From assembly GCF_946190275.1 (NCBI RefSeq), contig NZ_CAMHZQ010000004.1:62001-126000 (forward strand): a DNA stretch of 64,000 nt. Reading direction: 5' to 3'. The translations under genes and the position numbers were made by a program. The stretch comes from Streptococcus mitis. GTDB lineage: Bacteria; Bacillota; Bacilli; Lactobacillales; Streptococcaceae. Under the pieces are notes generated by a model, which was not told where the DNA came from, ran no database searches, and worked only from the letters and a program-made list of their open reading frames with translations. This document shows, in pieces, positions 55,071-63,799 of this stretch (positions are counted from its first letter, which is position 1; each line of letters begins with the position of its first letter).

Positions 55071-55173
55071 AATAATTTTCAATTTTTTTGGAAATAGTAA
55101 CAATTTATTAGATGACGTACAATAATCGGGATTGAAACTATCCCTATAGATATATATTACGAGGAGTAATAAC

Positions 55174-56139
55174 ATGAAAATTATTAAAAAAATTAGCATT
55201 TTTGCTTTGTTTGTAACATTTATTTTTGCTTTAGTAGCTTGTGGAAAAACTGGTTTAGGAAATTCATCAAATGATAATAAATCTACGACTCAAAAGTTGG
55301 CAAAAGAATTAAAATTAGGAGTTTCTATTTCGACTACTAACAATCCCTATTTTGTGGCTATGAAAGATGGTCTTGAAAAAGCTGCAGGAGAAAAAGAAGT
55401 AACTTTGAAGATAGCAGATGCACAAGATGATGCTGCTAGACAAGCAGATGATATTCAAAATTTTATTAGTCAAAATGTAGATGCTTTACTAATTAATCCA
55501 GTTGATTCTGATGCAATTGTTACATCTATTAAAGCTGCTAATAATGCAAATATTCCAGTAATCTTAATTGACCGCGGTAGTAATGGTGGTGAAGTCTTGA
55601 CAACTGTTGCTTCTGATAACGTAGAAGCAGGTAAAATGGCTGCCGAATTTATTACCAAACAATTGGGAGAAAAAGCAAAAACTTTTGAATTATCAGGAGT
55701 CCCTGGCGCTTCTGCAACAGTAGATAGAGGTAAAGGATTTGAACAAATTTCAAAGACAAATTTAGATGTTCTTTCTAGTCAATCCGCCAATTTTGATCGC
55801 GCAAAAGCTTTGAATACAGCGCAAAATATGATTCAAGGAAACAAAGAAGTACAAGCAATTTTTGCACAGAATGATGAGATGGCGTTAGGAGCTGCACAAG
55901 CAGTAAAAGCAGCTGGTCTTAGCAATGTATTAATTGTTGGTATTGATGGTCAACCAGATGCACATGACGCTATTTCAAAAGGTGATATTACTGCCACTAT
56001 TGCTCAACAACCAGCTAAGATGGGTGAAATTGCTATTCAATCAGCAATTGATTATTATCAAGGGAAAAAACTGGAAAAAGAAACAGTTTCTCCAATTTAT
56101 CTTGTGACTAAGGATAATGTTGATCAACATAACTGGTGA
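55174..56139 (+). CDS. rbsB: Ribose-binding lipoprotein
   Basis: The 321-residue solute-binding protein carries a lipobox LVAC with the modified Cys23 after a hydrophobic signal, as expected in Gram-positives. The mature part has the RbsB fold segments LGVSISTTNNPYFVAMKDGLE, VDALLINPVDSDA, IPVILIDRG and FAQNDEMALGAAQA. It is separated from rbsC by 103 nt with a separate GAGGAG site. No clear terminator follows before the right repeat. Confidence 0.95.
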   Translation: MKIIKKISIFALFVTFIFALVACGKTGLGNSSNDNKSTTQKLAKELKLGVSISTTNNPYFVAMKDGLEKAAGEKEVTLKIADAQDDAARQADDIQNFISQNVDALLINPVDSDAIVTSIKAANNANIPVILIDRGSNGGEVLTTVASDNVEAGKMAAEFITKQLGEKAKTFELSGVPGASATVDRGKGFEQISKTNLDVLSSQSANFDRAKALNTAQNMIQGNKEVQAIFAQNDEMALGAAQAVKAAGLSNVLIVGIDGQPDAHDAISKGDITATIAQQPAKMGEIAIQSAIDYYQGKKLEKETVSPIYLVTKDNVDQHNW

Positions 56140-56215
56140 TATATTTTTAGTAAGTAGGTAGTTGTTAATTTTCATTCAATGTAGTTTTTAAATATCATTG
56201 TTAGTATTTGAGCTA

Positions 56216-56356
56216 TTGGGTTCAAAAAGACCAGATCCAAATTTGGATCTGGCCTATGATATGCTACCCTTGATGGAGATGATGGAAGCTCCGGACAAGT
56301 CAGAGTTTTTCTACCCTCGTCGTACAGAAGACGATTGGGAAAAGAAAATTTTCTAG
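56216..56356 (+). pseudogene. Frameshifted 3' remnant of mutX
   Basis: This is the coding part of the right repeat and matches the last 46 codons of mutX. One base is missing near 56236 (CAGATCCAA against CAGATTCCAA), so the frame is broken, and there is no start codon. The remnant ends TTTTCTAG exactly like mutX and overlaps the niaR stop. The upstream 56140-56215 segment is AT-rich with no recognisable feature. Confidence 0.9.
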
Positions 56357-56420
56357 TCTTTTATTAAATAACCAAGTTGATCCAAGGCCTCCTCGATATA
56401 GTGGAGGTCTTGTTGTGTTT
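56216..56420. repeat. Direct repeat flanking the ribose operon, right copy
   Basis: The 205-bp partner of 50022-50227. This side carries the intact niaR 3' end and a broken mutX end; the left side carries the intact mutX and a niaR remnant. Together they reconstruct one ancestral mutX-niaR convergent junction split by the rbs block. Confidence 0.93.
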
Positions 56421-56868
56421 CAGCTTCGACTAGGTGGTAATGGATGCCATCTGTTAATTCAGACAATGGTCTAAAGTCTGAATGCTCGACTTGTTCTAGA
56501 AAATGCTGAACATCTCGGCGGCAAGACAGTTTCAGCAAGGTTTCAATTTCTCCATAAACGGGATGGTCAATCAAAGTATTCTGGACACGTCCTCCATTAT
56601 CGACGATAGCAAGGAGTTCCTGACCGATTTCTTCAACTTCATGTTTCACTTTGAAAAGTTTGTGAACATAAGGATTGGTTTCAATTTGCTTATAGATGTA
56701 GCCACGATTAGTGGATAGGATAGGAGCGCCATCGGCTCTCAAAATTGCAATGTCCTGGACAATGACCTGACGTGTGACATGAAAATGTTCCGCCAAACTT
56801 TGACCATTGAGGGCTTTAGGAGCTTCTTTCAAGAGTTGGAGCAGGGCTTGTTTGCGATCTTTTGTCAT
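56353..56868 (-). CDS. niaR: Niacin-responsive repressor NiaR
   Basis: The 171-residue regulator has an N-terminal winged helix (ALNGQSLAEHFHVTRQVIVQDIAILRADG) and a C-terminal 3H domain with conserved His residues (HKLFKVKHEVEEIG, IDHPVYGEIE, DGIHYHLVE). NiaR proteins repress niacin uptake and NAD genes when nicotinic acid is available. It is encoded 11 nt after niaX, and a palindrome is present in the niaX promoter, so it likely autoregulates the pair. Confidence 0.92.
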   Translation of the reverse strand: MTKDRKQALLQLLKEAPKALNGQSLAEHFHVTRQVIVQDIAILRADGAPILSTNRGYIYKQIETNPYVHKLFKVKHEVEEIGQELLAIVDNGGRVQNTLIDHPVYGEIETLLKLSCRRDVQHFLEQVEHSDFRPLSELTDGIHYHLVEAETQQDLHYIEEALDQLGYLIKD

Positions 56869-56879
56869 AGTTCTTCCTT

Positions 56880-57407
56880 TTAACGGCGTTTTCGAAGCAC
56901 TTTATAGACAGCTAGTGCTAATGTATAGTCTACCATACTATGGATAATTGTGCCAAATCCAACTAGCACAAAGAGAACATAAAACATATTTTCTACATTA
57001 GTACCGGAAGTTGCGTAAAAAAGGACACAGGCCAATACTTCAGCAAGGGCATGGATAAGCGCTAAAACAAAATTAAAAATCCAGGAAGCTTTTGGTTTAT
57101 CTAGGGTATCGGGGAATTTTTGTAGGTAAAGAGCTCCCAAAGTCCCAAAAAAGATATGGGAAAAAGCTCGAAAAACAATAACCATGGGATAGCCAGCCAT
57201 CAAAAATCCAAAACTAGAGGCTAGGATGACAAAAACTGCCATCAAGGGCGATAAGAACATGGCAATAAAAATGGCGATGTGGCTCCCCAAAGTGTAAGAA
57301 GCAGGTGGAATGACGATCTTAAAAGGCATAACGATTGGAATCAAAATCGCAATAGCCGTTAAGAGGGCAGTCATTGTCATAAATTGTGTCTTTTTCCGTG
57401 TATTCAT
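56880..57407 (-). CDS. niaX: Niacin ECF transporter substrate-binding component NiaX
   Basis: The 175-residue membrane protein has five or six hydrophobic helices and resembles ECF S-components, with GSHIAIFIAMFLSPLMAVFVILASSFGFLMAGYP and a late HSMVDYTLALAVYKVLRKRR. Pairing with niaR assigns niacin as the vitamin. The energy module is encoded elsewhere. I chose the ATG at 57407, as AAGGAGA is 7 nt upstream; a start at 57461 would overlap the operator. Confidence 0.9.
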   Translation of the reverse strand: MNTRKKTQFMTMTALLTAIAILIPIVMPFKIVIPPASYTLGSHIAIFIAMFLSPLMAVFVILASSFGFLMAGYPMVIVFRAFSHIFFGTLGALYLQKFPDTLDKPKASWIFNFVLALIHALAEVLACVLFYATSGTNVENMFYVLFVLVGFGTIIHSMVDYTLALAVYKVLRKRR

Positions 57408-57429
57408 AAGAATCTCCTTTTTATCTGTA

Positions 57430-57443
57430 TATACACTAGTATA
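57430..57443 (-). promoter_or_regulatory. Candidate NiaR operator
   Basis: TATAC-N4-GTATA is a perfect inverted repeat overlapping the likely -10 of niaX on the minus strand, 23 nt upstream of the ATG. Position and adjacency to niaR make it the best candidate operator. Confidence 0.6.
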
Positions 57444-57548
57444 GTACAATAAACAAGGCAATTAAGCAAGGATTTACTTAGGTTTATAAGTCATTTTTTT
57501 AATTAAAGACTCGTAAACATTTCACTAAAAATCCAAACTATACAGAGC

Positions 57549-57585
57549 AAAATCTCCACCTTCAAGCTTGAAAGTGGAGATGTTT
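57549..57585. terminator. Terminator after the pantothenate-type ECF gene
   Basis: ATCTCCAC/GTGGAGAT forms a perfect 8-bp stem enclosing a TTCAAGCTTGAA palindrome. The T run is stronger on the plus strand but a short one exists on the minus strand, which carries the gene. Confidence 0.75.
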
Positions 57586-58149
57586 TTATTTTTTCAAAGT
57601 CTGTAGTCTTGGAACAATGGCTAGGGTTAGAACTGCGGAAATAACTAATTCAGCAATCGAATTTGTTGAGATAACAGTTGCTAGGAGTTTTTGGATATTA
57701 CCATCAAAGACATTTCCAAAAAGGTAGAAAATTCCACCAAGTACAAAGACAGTATTTGTCAAGGAACCAAGGGCTCCAGCTAAAATCAGACCAGTTTTAT
57801 TTTTCATCAGTTTATAGACTAGATACGGAGTTAAACCAATCAAAATACGTGGTACGATGGCAATGATAGCTGAGTAGATGTTTCCGTTTGGTACAAATGG
57901 GGAGAAGAGGTAACTTGTCGGTAGAATTGTAATCGTGTTAACAGTTAAGCTAAGTAGCCCCATCAAAAATCCAAGTGTAACCCCAACTCGTGGACCGTAA
58001 ATAATGCTGGCAATAATGACAGGAATATGAACGATAGTCGGTTTGATTGGGAATGGAAAAAGGTTAAAGATAAGTGAGCTCAGAAAGTGTATCACGAGCA
58101 TGGTTGCAAAAAAGATAGCAATAGGTGCAATATTAGAGCGTTTTTTCAT
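57586..58149 (-). CDS. panT: ECF transporter S-component, probably for pantothenate
   Basis: The 187-residue membrane protein has about six hydrophobic helices, with IKPTIVHIPVIIASIIYGPRVGVTLGFLMGLLSL and a FVPNGNIYSAIIAIVPRILIG segment typical of ECF S-components. It overlaps coaC by 17 nt and is followed upstream by coaB, enzymes that act on phosphopantothenate. Context therefore points to pantothenate, matching PanT. The substrate is inferred, not read from binding residues. Confidence 0.8.
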   Translation of the reverse strand: MKKRSNIAPIAIFFATMLVIHFLSSLIFNLFPFPIKPTIVHIPVIIASIIYGPRVGVTLGFLMGLLSLTVNTITILPTSYLFSPFVPNGNIYSAIIAIVPRILIGLTPYLVYKLMKNKTGLILAGALGSLTNTVFVLGGIFYLFGNVFDGNIQKLLATVISTNSIAELVISAVLTLAIVPRLQTLKK

Positions 58150-58684
58150 CGAGAGTTTCCTTTATTCTTTCTAAAATAATTGTGAGGTCAGCTAAGGCTC
58201 CTCGTCCGTGGTCTCCACAAGCTAGTAGGGATTCCTTAGGAGCAATCAGCTGATAGCCGTAGGTTTCTAATGTTTTCAGATTAGCCTGAGTTGCTGGATG
58301 GTCATACATTTTTGTGTTCATAGCAGGAGCTATTAGTTTGGGAATATGACTTGGCAAGGCTAGAGCCGTACTGGTCACCATGTTGTCTGCAAAGCCGTGG
58401 GCTAGTTTTGTAATAGTGTTAGCTGTTGCAGGGACTACGATGAATAAATCTGCTTTTTTTCCAAGTTCGATATGATTGACTTGATCAGGATAGGGTTCCT
58501 TCATGACATCCAAGTGGACAGGATTCTGTGATAAGACCTGTAGAGTCAAAGGTTGGATAAACTCTGTAGCAGCCTGAGTCATTAAGACAGTGACTTGATG
58601 ACCTTGTTTTTTTAGAGAATTGACTAAATCTGCCGACTTGTAAGAGGCGATTGACCCTGTTACAGCCAAGAGAATATTTGCCAT
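58133..58684 (-). CDS. coaC: Phosphopantothenoylcysteine decarboxylase
   Basis: The 183-residue HFCD flavoprotein makes 4'-phosphopantetheine. Catalytic His71 is in NHIELG. PAMNTKMY (120-127) forms the substrate-binding motif, and Cys156 in LACGDHGRG is the proton donor. The bifunctional CoaBC of many bacteria is split here into coaC and coaB, the streptococcal arrangement. It starts 11 nt after coaB. Confidence 0.95.
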   Translation of the reverse strand: MANILLAVTGSIASYKSADLVNSLKKQGHQVTVLMTQAATEFIQPLTLQVLSQNPVHLDVMKEPYPDQVNHIELGKKADLFIVVPATANTITKLAHGFADNMVTSTALALPSHIPKLIAPAMNTKMYDHPATQANLKTLETYGYQLIAPKESLLACGDHGRGALADLTIILERIKETLDEKTL

Positions 58685-58695
58685 AGCTTTCCTTT

Positions 58696-59385
58696 CTATG
58701 AATGATAGTCTTGAATTTTTTCAAGGAGGAGTTCTGCAATTTCTTCTTTAGTCTGGACTGTTTGAAGCTGATCTTTTTCAACAAAGATTGCACGATGCTG
58801 GTTTGCTGAGATTTTAGTCAGATCATTTGCAATGATTAAGTCTGCTTGGTTCTTGATAAGACTTTTTCTGGCAATCTCGATGAGATAATCCTTAGAGACA
58901 TCAACTAGCAGTTTGAAACCAATCAGATGAATAGCAGGATTCCACTCCTTGACTAGAGAAATAATTTTGGGTGTCTTTTTTAGGAATAAAACCTGAACCT
59001 CGTCAGTTGAAGAAATCTTAGCTTGATGATTTTGCTTGCTTAAAAATTCTTCTAGATTGGAACTAGCTTGGACTTCCTCAAGCCCTGTCATATAAACAGG
59101 AGTGTAGTCAGAAACAGCCATTGAGTGGACCAAGACCTGATAATTCTGAACACGTTCTTGCATTTCAAGGAGAAGGTCGTTTGTATTGTTAATTTCTTGA
59201 ATGCTTAGGTTAGGATGAGGTTCTGGCTTCACGGCTCGTTTTGTTGTTATCAAACAAACTTCATGCCCTGCAGCAAGCAAGGTTTCTGTGATGATTTTCC
59301 CCAAGTGACCTGTAGAATGGTTAGTGATAGAGCGGACGCTATCGATAGATTCACTGGTACCACCCGATGTAACTAAAATTTTCAT
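58696..59385 (-). CDS. coaB: Phosphopantothenate-cysteine ligase (stand-alone CoaB)
   Basis: The 229-residue ligase joins cysteine to phosphopantothenate. It starts MKILVTSGGTSESIDSVRSITNHSTGHLG and has HSMAVSDYTPVYM and the IGFKLLVDV and NDL segments of the family. I chose the ATG at 59385. No ribosome-binding site precedes it, and a promoter -10 ends 6 nt upstream, so the mRNA may be leaderless. A GTG at 59400 is the other start but has no better support. Confidence 0.93.
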   Translation of the reverse strand: MKILVTSGGTSESIDSVRSITNHSTGHLGKIITETLLAAGHEVCLITTKRAVKPEPHPNLSIQEINNTNDLLLEMQERVQNYQVLVHSMAVSDYTPVYMTGLEEVQASSNLEEFLSKQNHQAKISSTDEVQVLFLKKTPKIISLVKEWNPAIHLIGFKLLVDVSKDYLIEIARKSLIKNQADLIIANDLTKISANQHRAIFVEKDQLQTVQTKEEIAELLLEKIQDYHS

Positions 59386-59391
59386 AGCACT

Positions 59392-59420
59392 ATTGTACAC
59401 AAAAATAAACGGTAAGTAAA
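59392..59420 (-). promoter_or_regulatory. Promoter giving a leaderless coaB mRNA
   Basis: On the minus strand, TTTACT (59415-59420), 17 nt, then TACAAT (59392-59397) with a TGTG extended -10. The coaB ATG starts 7 nt beyond the -10, exactly where transcription is expected to begin. Confidence 0.7.
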
Positions 59421-59568
59421 ATGAAAGTGATAAAATTTTGGTAAAAGGAAAGAATATAGTTTCAAACTATAAAGCCATATAAAATTTAAGAAAGGACTCT
59501 AAAAACCTTAAAAACAGAGATATTTACGAACGTTTAGAGAGTTTTGGGATGTTAAAAATCTTATTTTG

Positions 59569-59577
59569 TGTTATAAT
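59569..59577 (+). promoter_or_regulatory. Extended -10 promoter of fhs
   Basis: TGTTATAAT, 33 nt upstream of the fhs start, with a poor -35. The rest of 59421-59568 is AT-rich and shows no other feature. Confidence 0.6.
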
Positions 59578-59610
59578 GAATTATCATATAAGAGGTTAGA
59601 GGAGTTTTGA

Positions 59611-61281
59611 ATGAAAACAGATATTGAAATCGCACAGAGTATTGAGTTAAAGCCAATCGTTGATGTTGTAGAGAAACTGGGCATTTCTTACGATGATTTG
59701 GAGTTGTATGGAAAGTACAAGGCTAAACTCAGCTTTGATAAAATTCGTGCAGTTGAGAGCAATCCAGTTGGGAAATTGATTCTAGTTACTGCCATCAACC
59801 CAACACCTGCAGGTGAAGGAAAATCGACGATTACCATTGGTCTTGCGGATGCCTTGAATAAAATTGGCAAGAAAACCATGATCGCTATCCGCGAACCATC
59901 TCTTGGTCCTGTAATGGGGATTAAGGGTGGTGCTGCTGGTGGTGGTTACGCTCAAGTTCTGCCAATGGAAGACATCAATCTCCACTTTACGGGGGATATG
60001 CATGCCATTACGACTGCCAACAATGCGCTTTCTGCCTTGATTGACAACCACTTGCACCAAGGGAATGAGTTGGGAATTGACCAACGTCGTATCCTTTGGA
60101 AACGTGTTGTGGACTTGAATGATCGCGCCCTTCGTCATGTGACAGTTGGACTTGGTGGTCCTCTAAACGGAATTCCACGTGAGGATGGTTTTGATATTAC
60201 AGTTGCTTCTGAAATCATGGCCATTCTTTGCTTGGCGACTGATATTGAAGATTTGAAACGCCGTTTGGCCAATATCGTTATCGGTTATCGCTATGATCGT
60301 ACGCCTGTTTCTGTAGGTGATTTGCAGGTTGAAGGTGCCTTGACGTTGATCTTGAAGGATGCTATTAAGCCAAACTTGGTTCAAACAATTTACGGAACAC
60401 CTGCCTTTGTGCACGGTGGTCCATTTGCCAATATTGCTCACGGATGTAACTCTGTCTTAGCAACTACAACAGCCCTTCACTTGGCTGATTACACTGTTAC
60501 TGAAGCTGGTTTTGGTGCAGACCTTGGTGCCGAGAAATTCCTTGATATTAAGACTCCAAACTTACCAACATCTCCAGATGCAGTTGTCATTGTCGCAACC
60601 CTTCGTGCCCTTAAGATGAATGGTGGTGTGGCTAAAGACGCTCTGACAGAAGAAAACGTAGAAGCAGTTCGTGCAGGTTTTGCTAACTTGAAACGCCACG
60701 TTGAAAATATCCGTAAATTTGGAGTACCTGCAGTCGTAGCTATTAATGAATTTGTCTCTGATACAGAAGCTGAAATTGCAGTCTTGAAAGAACTTTGTGC
60801 CTCAATCGATGTACCAGTTGAATTGGCTAGTGTCTGGGCTGATGGTGCAGAAGGTGGAGTAGCACTTGCCGAAACAGTTGTCAAGACTATCGCTGAAAAC
60901 CCATCTAACTATAAACGTTTGTATGACAATGACCTTTCTGTTCAAGAAAAGATTGAAAAGATTGTTACTGAAATCTACCGTGGTAGCAAAGTGAACTTTG
61001 AGAAGAAAGCTCAAACTCAAATCGCTCAAATCGTTCAAAACGGTTGGGACAAATTGCCAATCTGTATGGCTAAGACCCAGTATAGCTTCTCAGACAATCC
61101 AAATGCACTTGGAGCACCTGAAAACTTTGAAATTACCATTCGTGAATTGGTGCCAAAATTAGGTGCAGGCTTCATCGTTGCCCTAACTGGCGATGTCATG
61201 ACTATGCCAGGCCTTCCAAAGCGCCCTGCTGCTCTTAATATGGATGTTGAAAGTGACGGAACAGTTCTAGGCTTGTTCTAA
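59611..61281 (+). CDS. fhs: Formate-tetrahydrofolate ligase
   Basis: The 556-residue enzyme makes 10-formyl-tetrahydrofolate from formate and ATP, feeding purine synthesis. The P-loop-like [18 protein letters not shown] is near residue 68, followed by [36 protein letters not shown] and the C-terminal [15 protein letters not shown] are present. GAGGAG precedes the ATG. The gene is monocistronic. Confidence 0.97.
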   Translation: MKTDIEIAQSIELKPIVDVVEKLGISYDDLELYGKYKAKLSFDKIRAVESNPVGKLILVTAINPTPAGEGKSTITIGLADALNKIGKKTMIAIREPSLGPVMGIKGGAAGGGYAQVLPMEDINLHFTGDMHAITTANNALSALIDNHLHQGNELGIDQRRILWKRVVDLNDRALRHVTVGLGGPLNGIPREDGFDITVASEIMAILCLATDIEDLKRRLANIVIGYRYDRTPVSVGDLQVEGALTLILKDAIKPNLVQTIYGTPAFVHGGPFANIAHGCNSVLATTTALHLADYTVTEAGFGADLGAEKFLDIKTPNLPTSPDAVVIVATLRALKMNGGVAKDALTEENVEAVRAGFANLKRHVENIRKFGVPAVVAINEFVSDTEAEIAVLKELCASIDVPVELASVWADGAEGGVALAETVVKTIAENPSNYKRLYDNDLSVQEKIEKIVTEIYRGSKVNFEKKAQTQIAQIVQNGWDKLPICMAKTQYSFSDNPNALGAPENFEITIRELVPKLGAGFIVALTGDVMTMPGLPKRPAALNMDVESDGTVLGLF

Positions 61282-61300
61282 TATATTATAATTGACTTTA

Positions 61301-61335
61301 AATGAGTTTGGAAACACTATCCAAGCTCATTTTCT
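61301..61335 (+). terminator. fhs terminator
   Basis: AATGAGTTTGG/CCAAGCTCATT forms an 11-bp stem with one G-U pair and a 9-nt loop, followed by TTCTT. Confidence 0.85.
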
Positions 61336-61424
61336 TATCTAGTTCTAAGGAGTTGTTTTCAGCTAATGAAAGAGTTGCCTTCTACACACAATTAATCTAG
61401 GTAAAGATATTTTCCCTGATTTCT

Positions 61425-61432
61425 GATATAAT
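61425..61432 (+). promoter_or_regulatory. Extended -10 promoter of pcrA
   Basis: TGATATAAT occurs 34 nt upstream of the pcrA start, with AAGGAAGAG as ribosome-binding site between. Confidence 0.6.
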
Positions 61433-61465
61433 AGAAATATTGACTTCAAGAGTAAGGAAGAGAAG

Positions 61466-63757
61466 ATGAACGCATTATTAAATGGAATGAATGACCGTCA
61501 GGCTGAGGCGGTGCAAACGACAGAAGGTCCCTTGTTGATTATGGCGGGGGCTGGCTCTGGAAAGACCCGAGTTTTGACCCACCGCATTGCTTATCTGATT
61601 GATGAAAAGCTGGTCAATCCGTGGAATATCTTGGCCATTACCTTTACTAATAAGGCTGCGCGTGAGATGAAGGAGCGTGCTTATAGCCTCAATCCAGCCA
61701 CTCAGGACTGTCTGATTGCGACCTTCCACTCCATGTGTGTTCGTATTCTGCGTCGCGATGCGGATCATATTGGCTACAACCGTAATTTTACAATTGTCGA
61801 TCCTGGTGAACAACGAACTCTCATGAAACGTATTCTCAAGCAGTTGAACTTGGATCCGAAAAAATGGAATGAACGAAGCATCTTAGGAACCATTTCCAAT
61901 GCTAAGAATGACCTGATTGATGATGTTGCCTATGCTGCTCAAGCTGGTGATATGTATACGCAAATCGTGGCCCAGTGTTATACTGCTTATCAAAAAGAGC
62001 TTCGTCAGTCGGAGTCGGTTGACTTTGATGATTTGATTATGCTGACCCTGCGTCTCTTTGATCAGAATCCTGATGTCTTGACCTACTACCAGCAGAAGTT
62101 TCAATACATCCACGTTGATGAATACCAAGATACCAACCATGCCCAGTACCAACTGGTCAAACTCTTAGCTTCCCGTTTTAAAAATATCTGTGTGGTTGGG
62201 GATGCGGACCAGTCTATCTACGGTTGGCGTGGTGCTGATATGCAGAATATCTTGGACTTTGAAAAGGATTACCCCCAAGCTAAGGTTGTTTTGTTGGAGG
62301 AGAATTATCGTTCAACTAAAACCATTCTCCAAGCGGCCAACGAGGTTATTAAAAATAATAAAAACCGCCGTCCTAAGAATCTCTGGACCCAAAACGCTGA
62401 TGGGGAGCAAATCGTTTACTATCGTGCCGATGATGAGCTGGATGAGGCTGTATTTGTAGCCAGAACCATCGATGAACTTAGTCGCAGTCAAAACTTCCTT
62501 CACAAGGATTTTGCAGTCCTCTATCGTACAAATGCCCAGTCTCGTACTATTGAGGAAGCCCTGCTCAAGTCAAATATACCTTATACCATGGTTGGTGGAA
62601 CCAAGTTCTACAGCCGTAAGGAAATTCGCGATATTATCGCTTATCTCAACCTCATTGCTAATTTGAGTGACAATATCAGTTTTGAGCGTATTATCAACGA
62701 ACCGAAACGTGGAATTGGGCCAGGTACAGTTGAGAAAATCCGTGACTTTGCGAATATGCAAGATATGTCCATGCTAGATGCTTCTGCTAATATCATGTTA
62801 TCTGGTATCAAGGGTAAAGCAGCCCAGTCTATCTGGGATTTTGCCAATATGATTCTGGATTTGCGGGAGCAACTGGACCACTTAAGCATTACTGAGTTAG
62901 TTGAGTCCGTCCTAGAAAAAACAGGTTATGTCGATATTCTTAACACCCAAGCGACTCTAGAAAGCAAGGCTAGGGTTGAAAATATTGAAGAGTTCCTTTC
63001 TGTGACGAAAAACTTTGATGATACCTCTGATGGTCCAGAAGAGGAAACTGGTTTGGACAAACTGAGTCGTTTCTTAAATGACCTGGCCTTGATTGCCGAC
63101 ACAGATTCAGGTAGTCAGGAGACATCAGAAGTGACCCTAATGACCCTGCATGCTGCCAAAGGTCTCGAGTTTCCAGTTGTCTTTTTGATTGGGATGGAAG
63201 AAAATGTCTTTCCGCTTAGCCGTGCAGCTGAAGATCAAGATGAATTGGAAGAAGAACGCCGTCTGGCCTATGTAGGAATTACACGTGCAGAGAAAATTCT
63301 CTATCTGACAAATGCCAACTCACGCCTGCTTTTTGGTCGTACAAACTACAACCGTCCGACTCGTTTTATTAACGAAATCAGTTCAGACTTGCTTGAATAT
63401 CAAGGTCTAGCCCGTCCAGCAAATTCAAGCTTTAAAGCATCTTATAGCAGTGGTGGCCTTGCCTTCGGTCAAGGTATGAGTCTTGCTCAGGCTCTTCAAG
63501 ACCGTAAACGCAGTGCTGCTCCAAAAACTATCCAGTCAAGCGGTCTCCCATTTGGTCCATTTACAGCTGGCGCAAAATCAGCGTCTAGTGAGACAAATTG
63601 GTCCATTGGTGATATTGCCCTCCACAAGAAGTGGGGAGAGGGAACCGTTCTGGAAGTTTCAGGTAGCGGTGCTACTCAGGAATTAAAAATCAATTTCCCA
63701 GAAGTTGGCCTGAAAAAACTTTTAGCTAGTGTAGCCCCAATTGAGAAAAAAATCTAA
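61466..63757 (+). CDS. pcrA: ATP-dependent DNA helicase PcrA (UvrD family)
   Basis: The 763-residue superfamily 1 helicase has Walker A AGAGSGKT (27-34) and motif Ia [14 protein letters not shown]. Motif [10 protein letters not shown], motif [19 protein letters not shown], motif [20 protein letters not shown] and motif [17 protein letters not shown] follow. The C-terminal Tudor-like segment starts near [17 protein letters not shown]. It acts in repair and clears RNA polymerase and RecA from DNA. A terminator overlapping the radC start region follows. Confidence 0.97.
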   Translation: MNALLNGMNDRQAEAVQTTEGPLLIMAGAGSGKTRVLTHRIAYLIDEKLVNPWNILAITFTNKAAREMKERAYSLNPATQDCLIATFHSMCVRILRRDADHIGYNRNFTIVDPGEQRTLMKRILKQLNLDPKKWNERSILGTISNAKNDLIDDVAYAAQAGDMYTQIVAQCYTAYQKELRQSESVDFDDLIMLTLRLFDQNPDVLTYYQQKFQYIHVDEYQDTNHAQYQLVKLLASRFKNICVVGDADQSIYGWRGADMQNILDFEKDYPQAKVVLLEENYRSTKTILQAANEVIKNNKNRRPKNLWTQNADGEQIVYYRADDELDEAVFVARTIDELSRSQNFLHKDFAVLYRTNAQSRTIEEALLKSNIPYTMVGGTKFYSRKEIRDIIAYLNLIANLSDNISFERIINEPKRGIGPGTVEKIRDFANMQDMSMLDASANIMLSGIKGKAAQSIWDFANMILDLREQLDHLSITELVESVLEKTGYVDILNTQATLESKARVENIEEFLSVTKNFDDTSDGPEEETGLDKLSRFLNDLALIADTDSGSQETSEVTLMTLHAAKGLEFPVVFLIGMEENVFPLSRAAEDQDELEEERRLAYVGITRAEKILYLTNANSRLLFGRTNYNRPTRFINEISSDLLEYQGLARPANSSFKASYSSGGLAFGQGMSLAQALQDRKRSAAPKTIQSSGLPFGPFTAGAKSASSETNWSIGDIALHKKWGEGTVLEVSGSGATQELKINFPEVGLKKLLASVAPIEKKI

Positions 63758-63764
63758 TTTTCCA

Positions 63765-63799
63765 TCCTTCTCACGAATAATAAAGTGAGGAGGATTTTT
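63765..63799 (+). terminator. pcrA terminator overlapping radC control signals
   Basis: TCCTTCTCAC/GTGAGGAGGA forms a 10-bp stem with one G-U pair and a 10-nt loop, followed by five Ts. The 5' arm end and loop contain CACGAATA (63772-63779), one mismatch from the cin-box. The 3' arm is the radC ribosome-binding site GGAGGA. Three signals thus share 35 nt. Confidence 0.8.

Noticed and set aside
50022..56420. Transposon or integrative element carrying the rbs operon
   Set aside because: No transposase, integrase, terminal inverted repeat or tRNA site is present; the flanks are repeated coding sequence of mutX and niaR.
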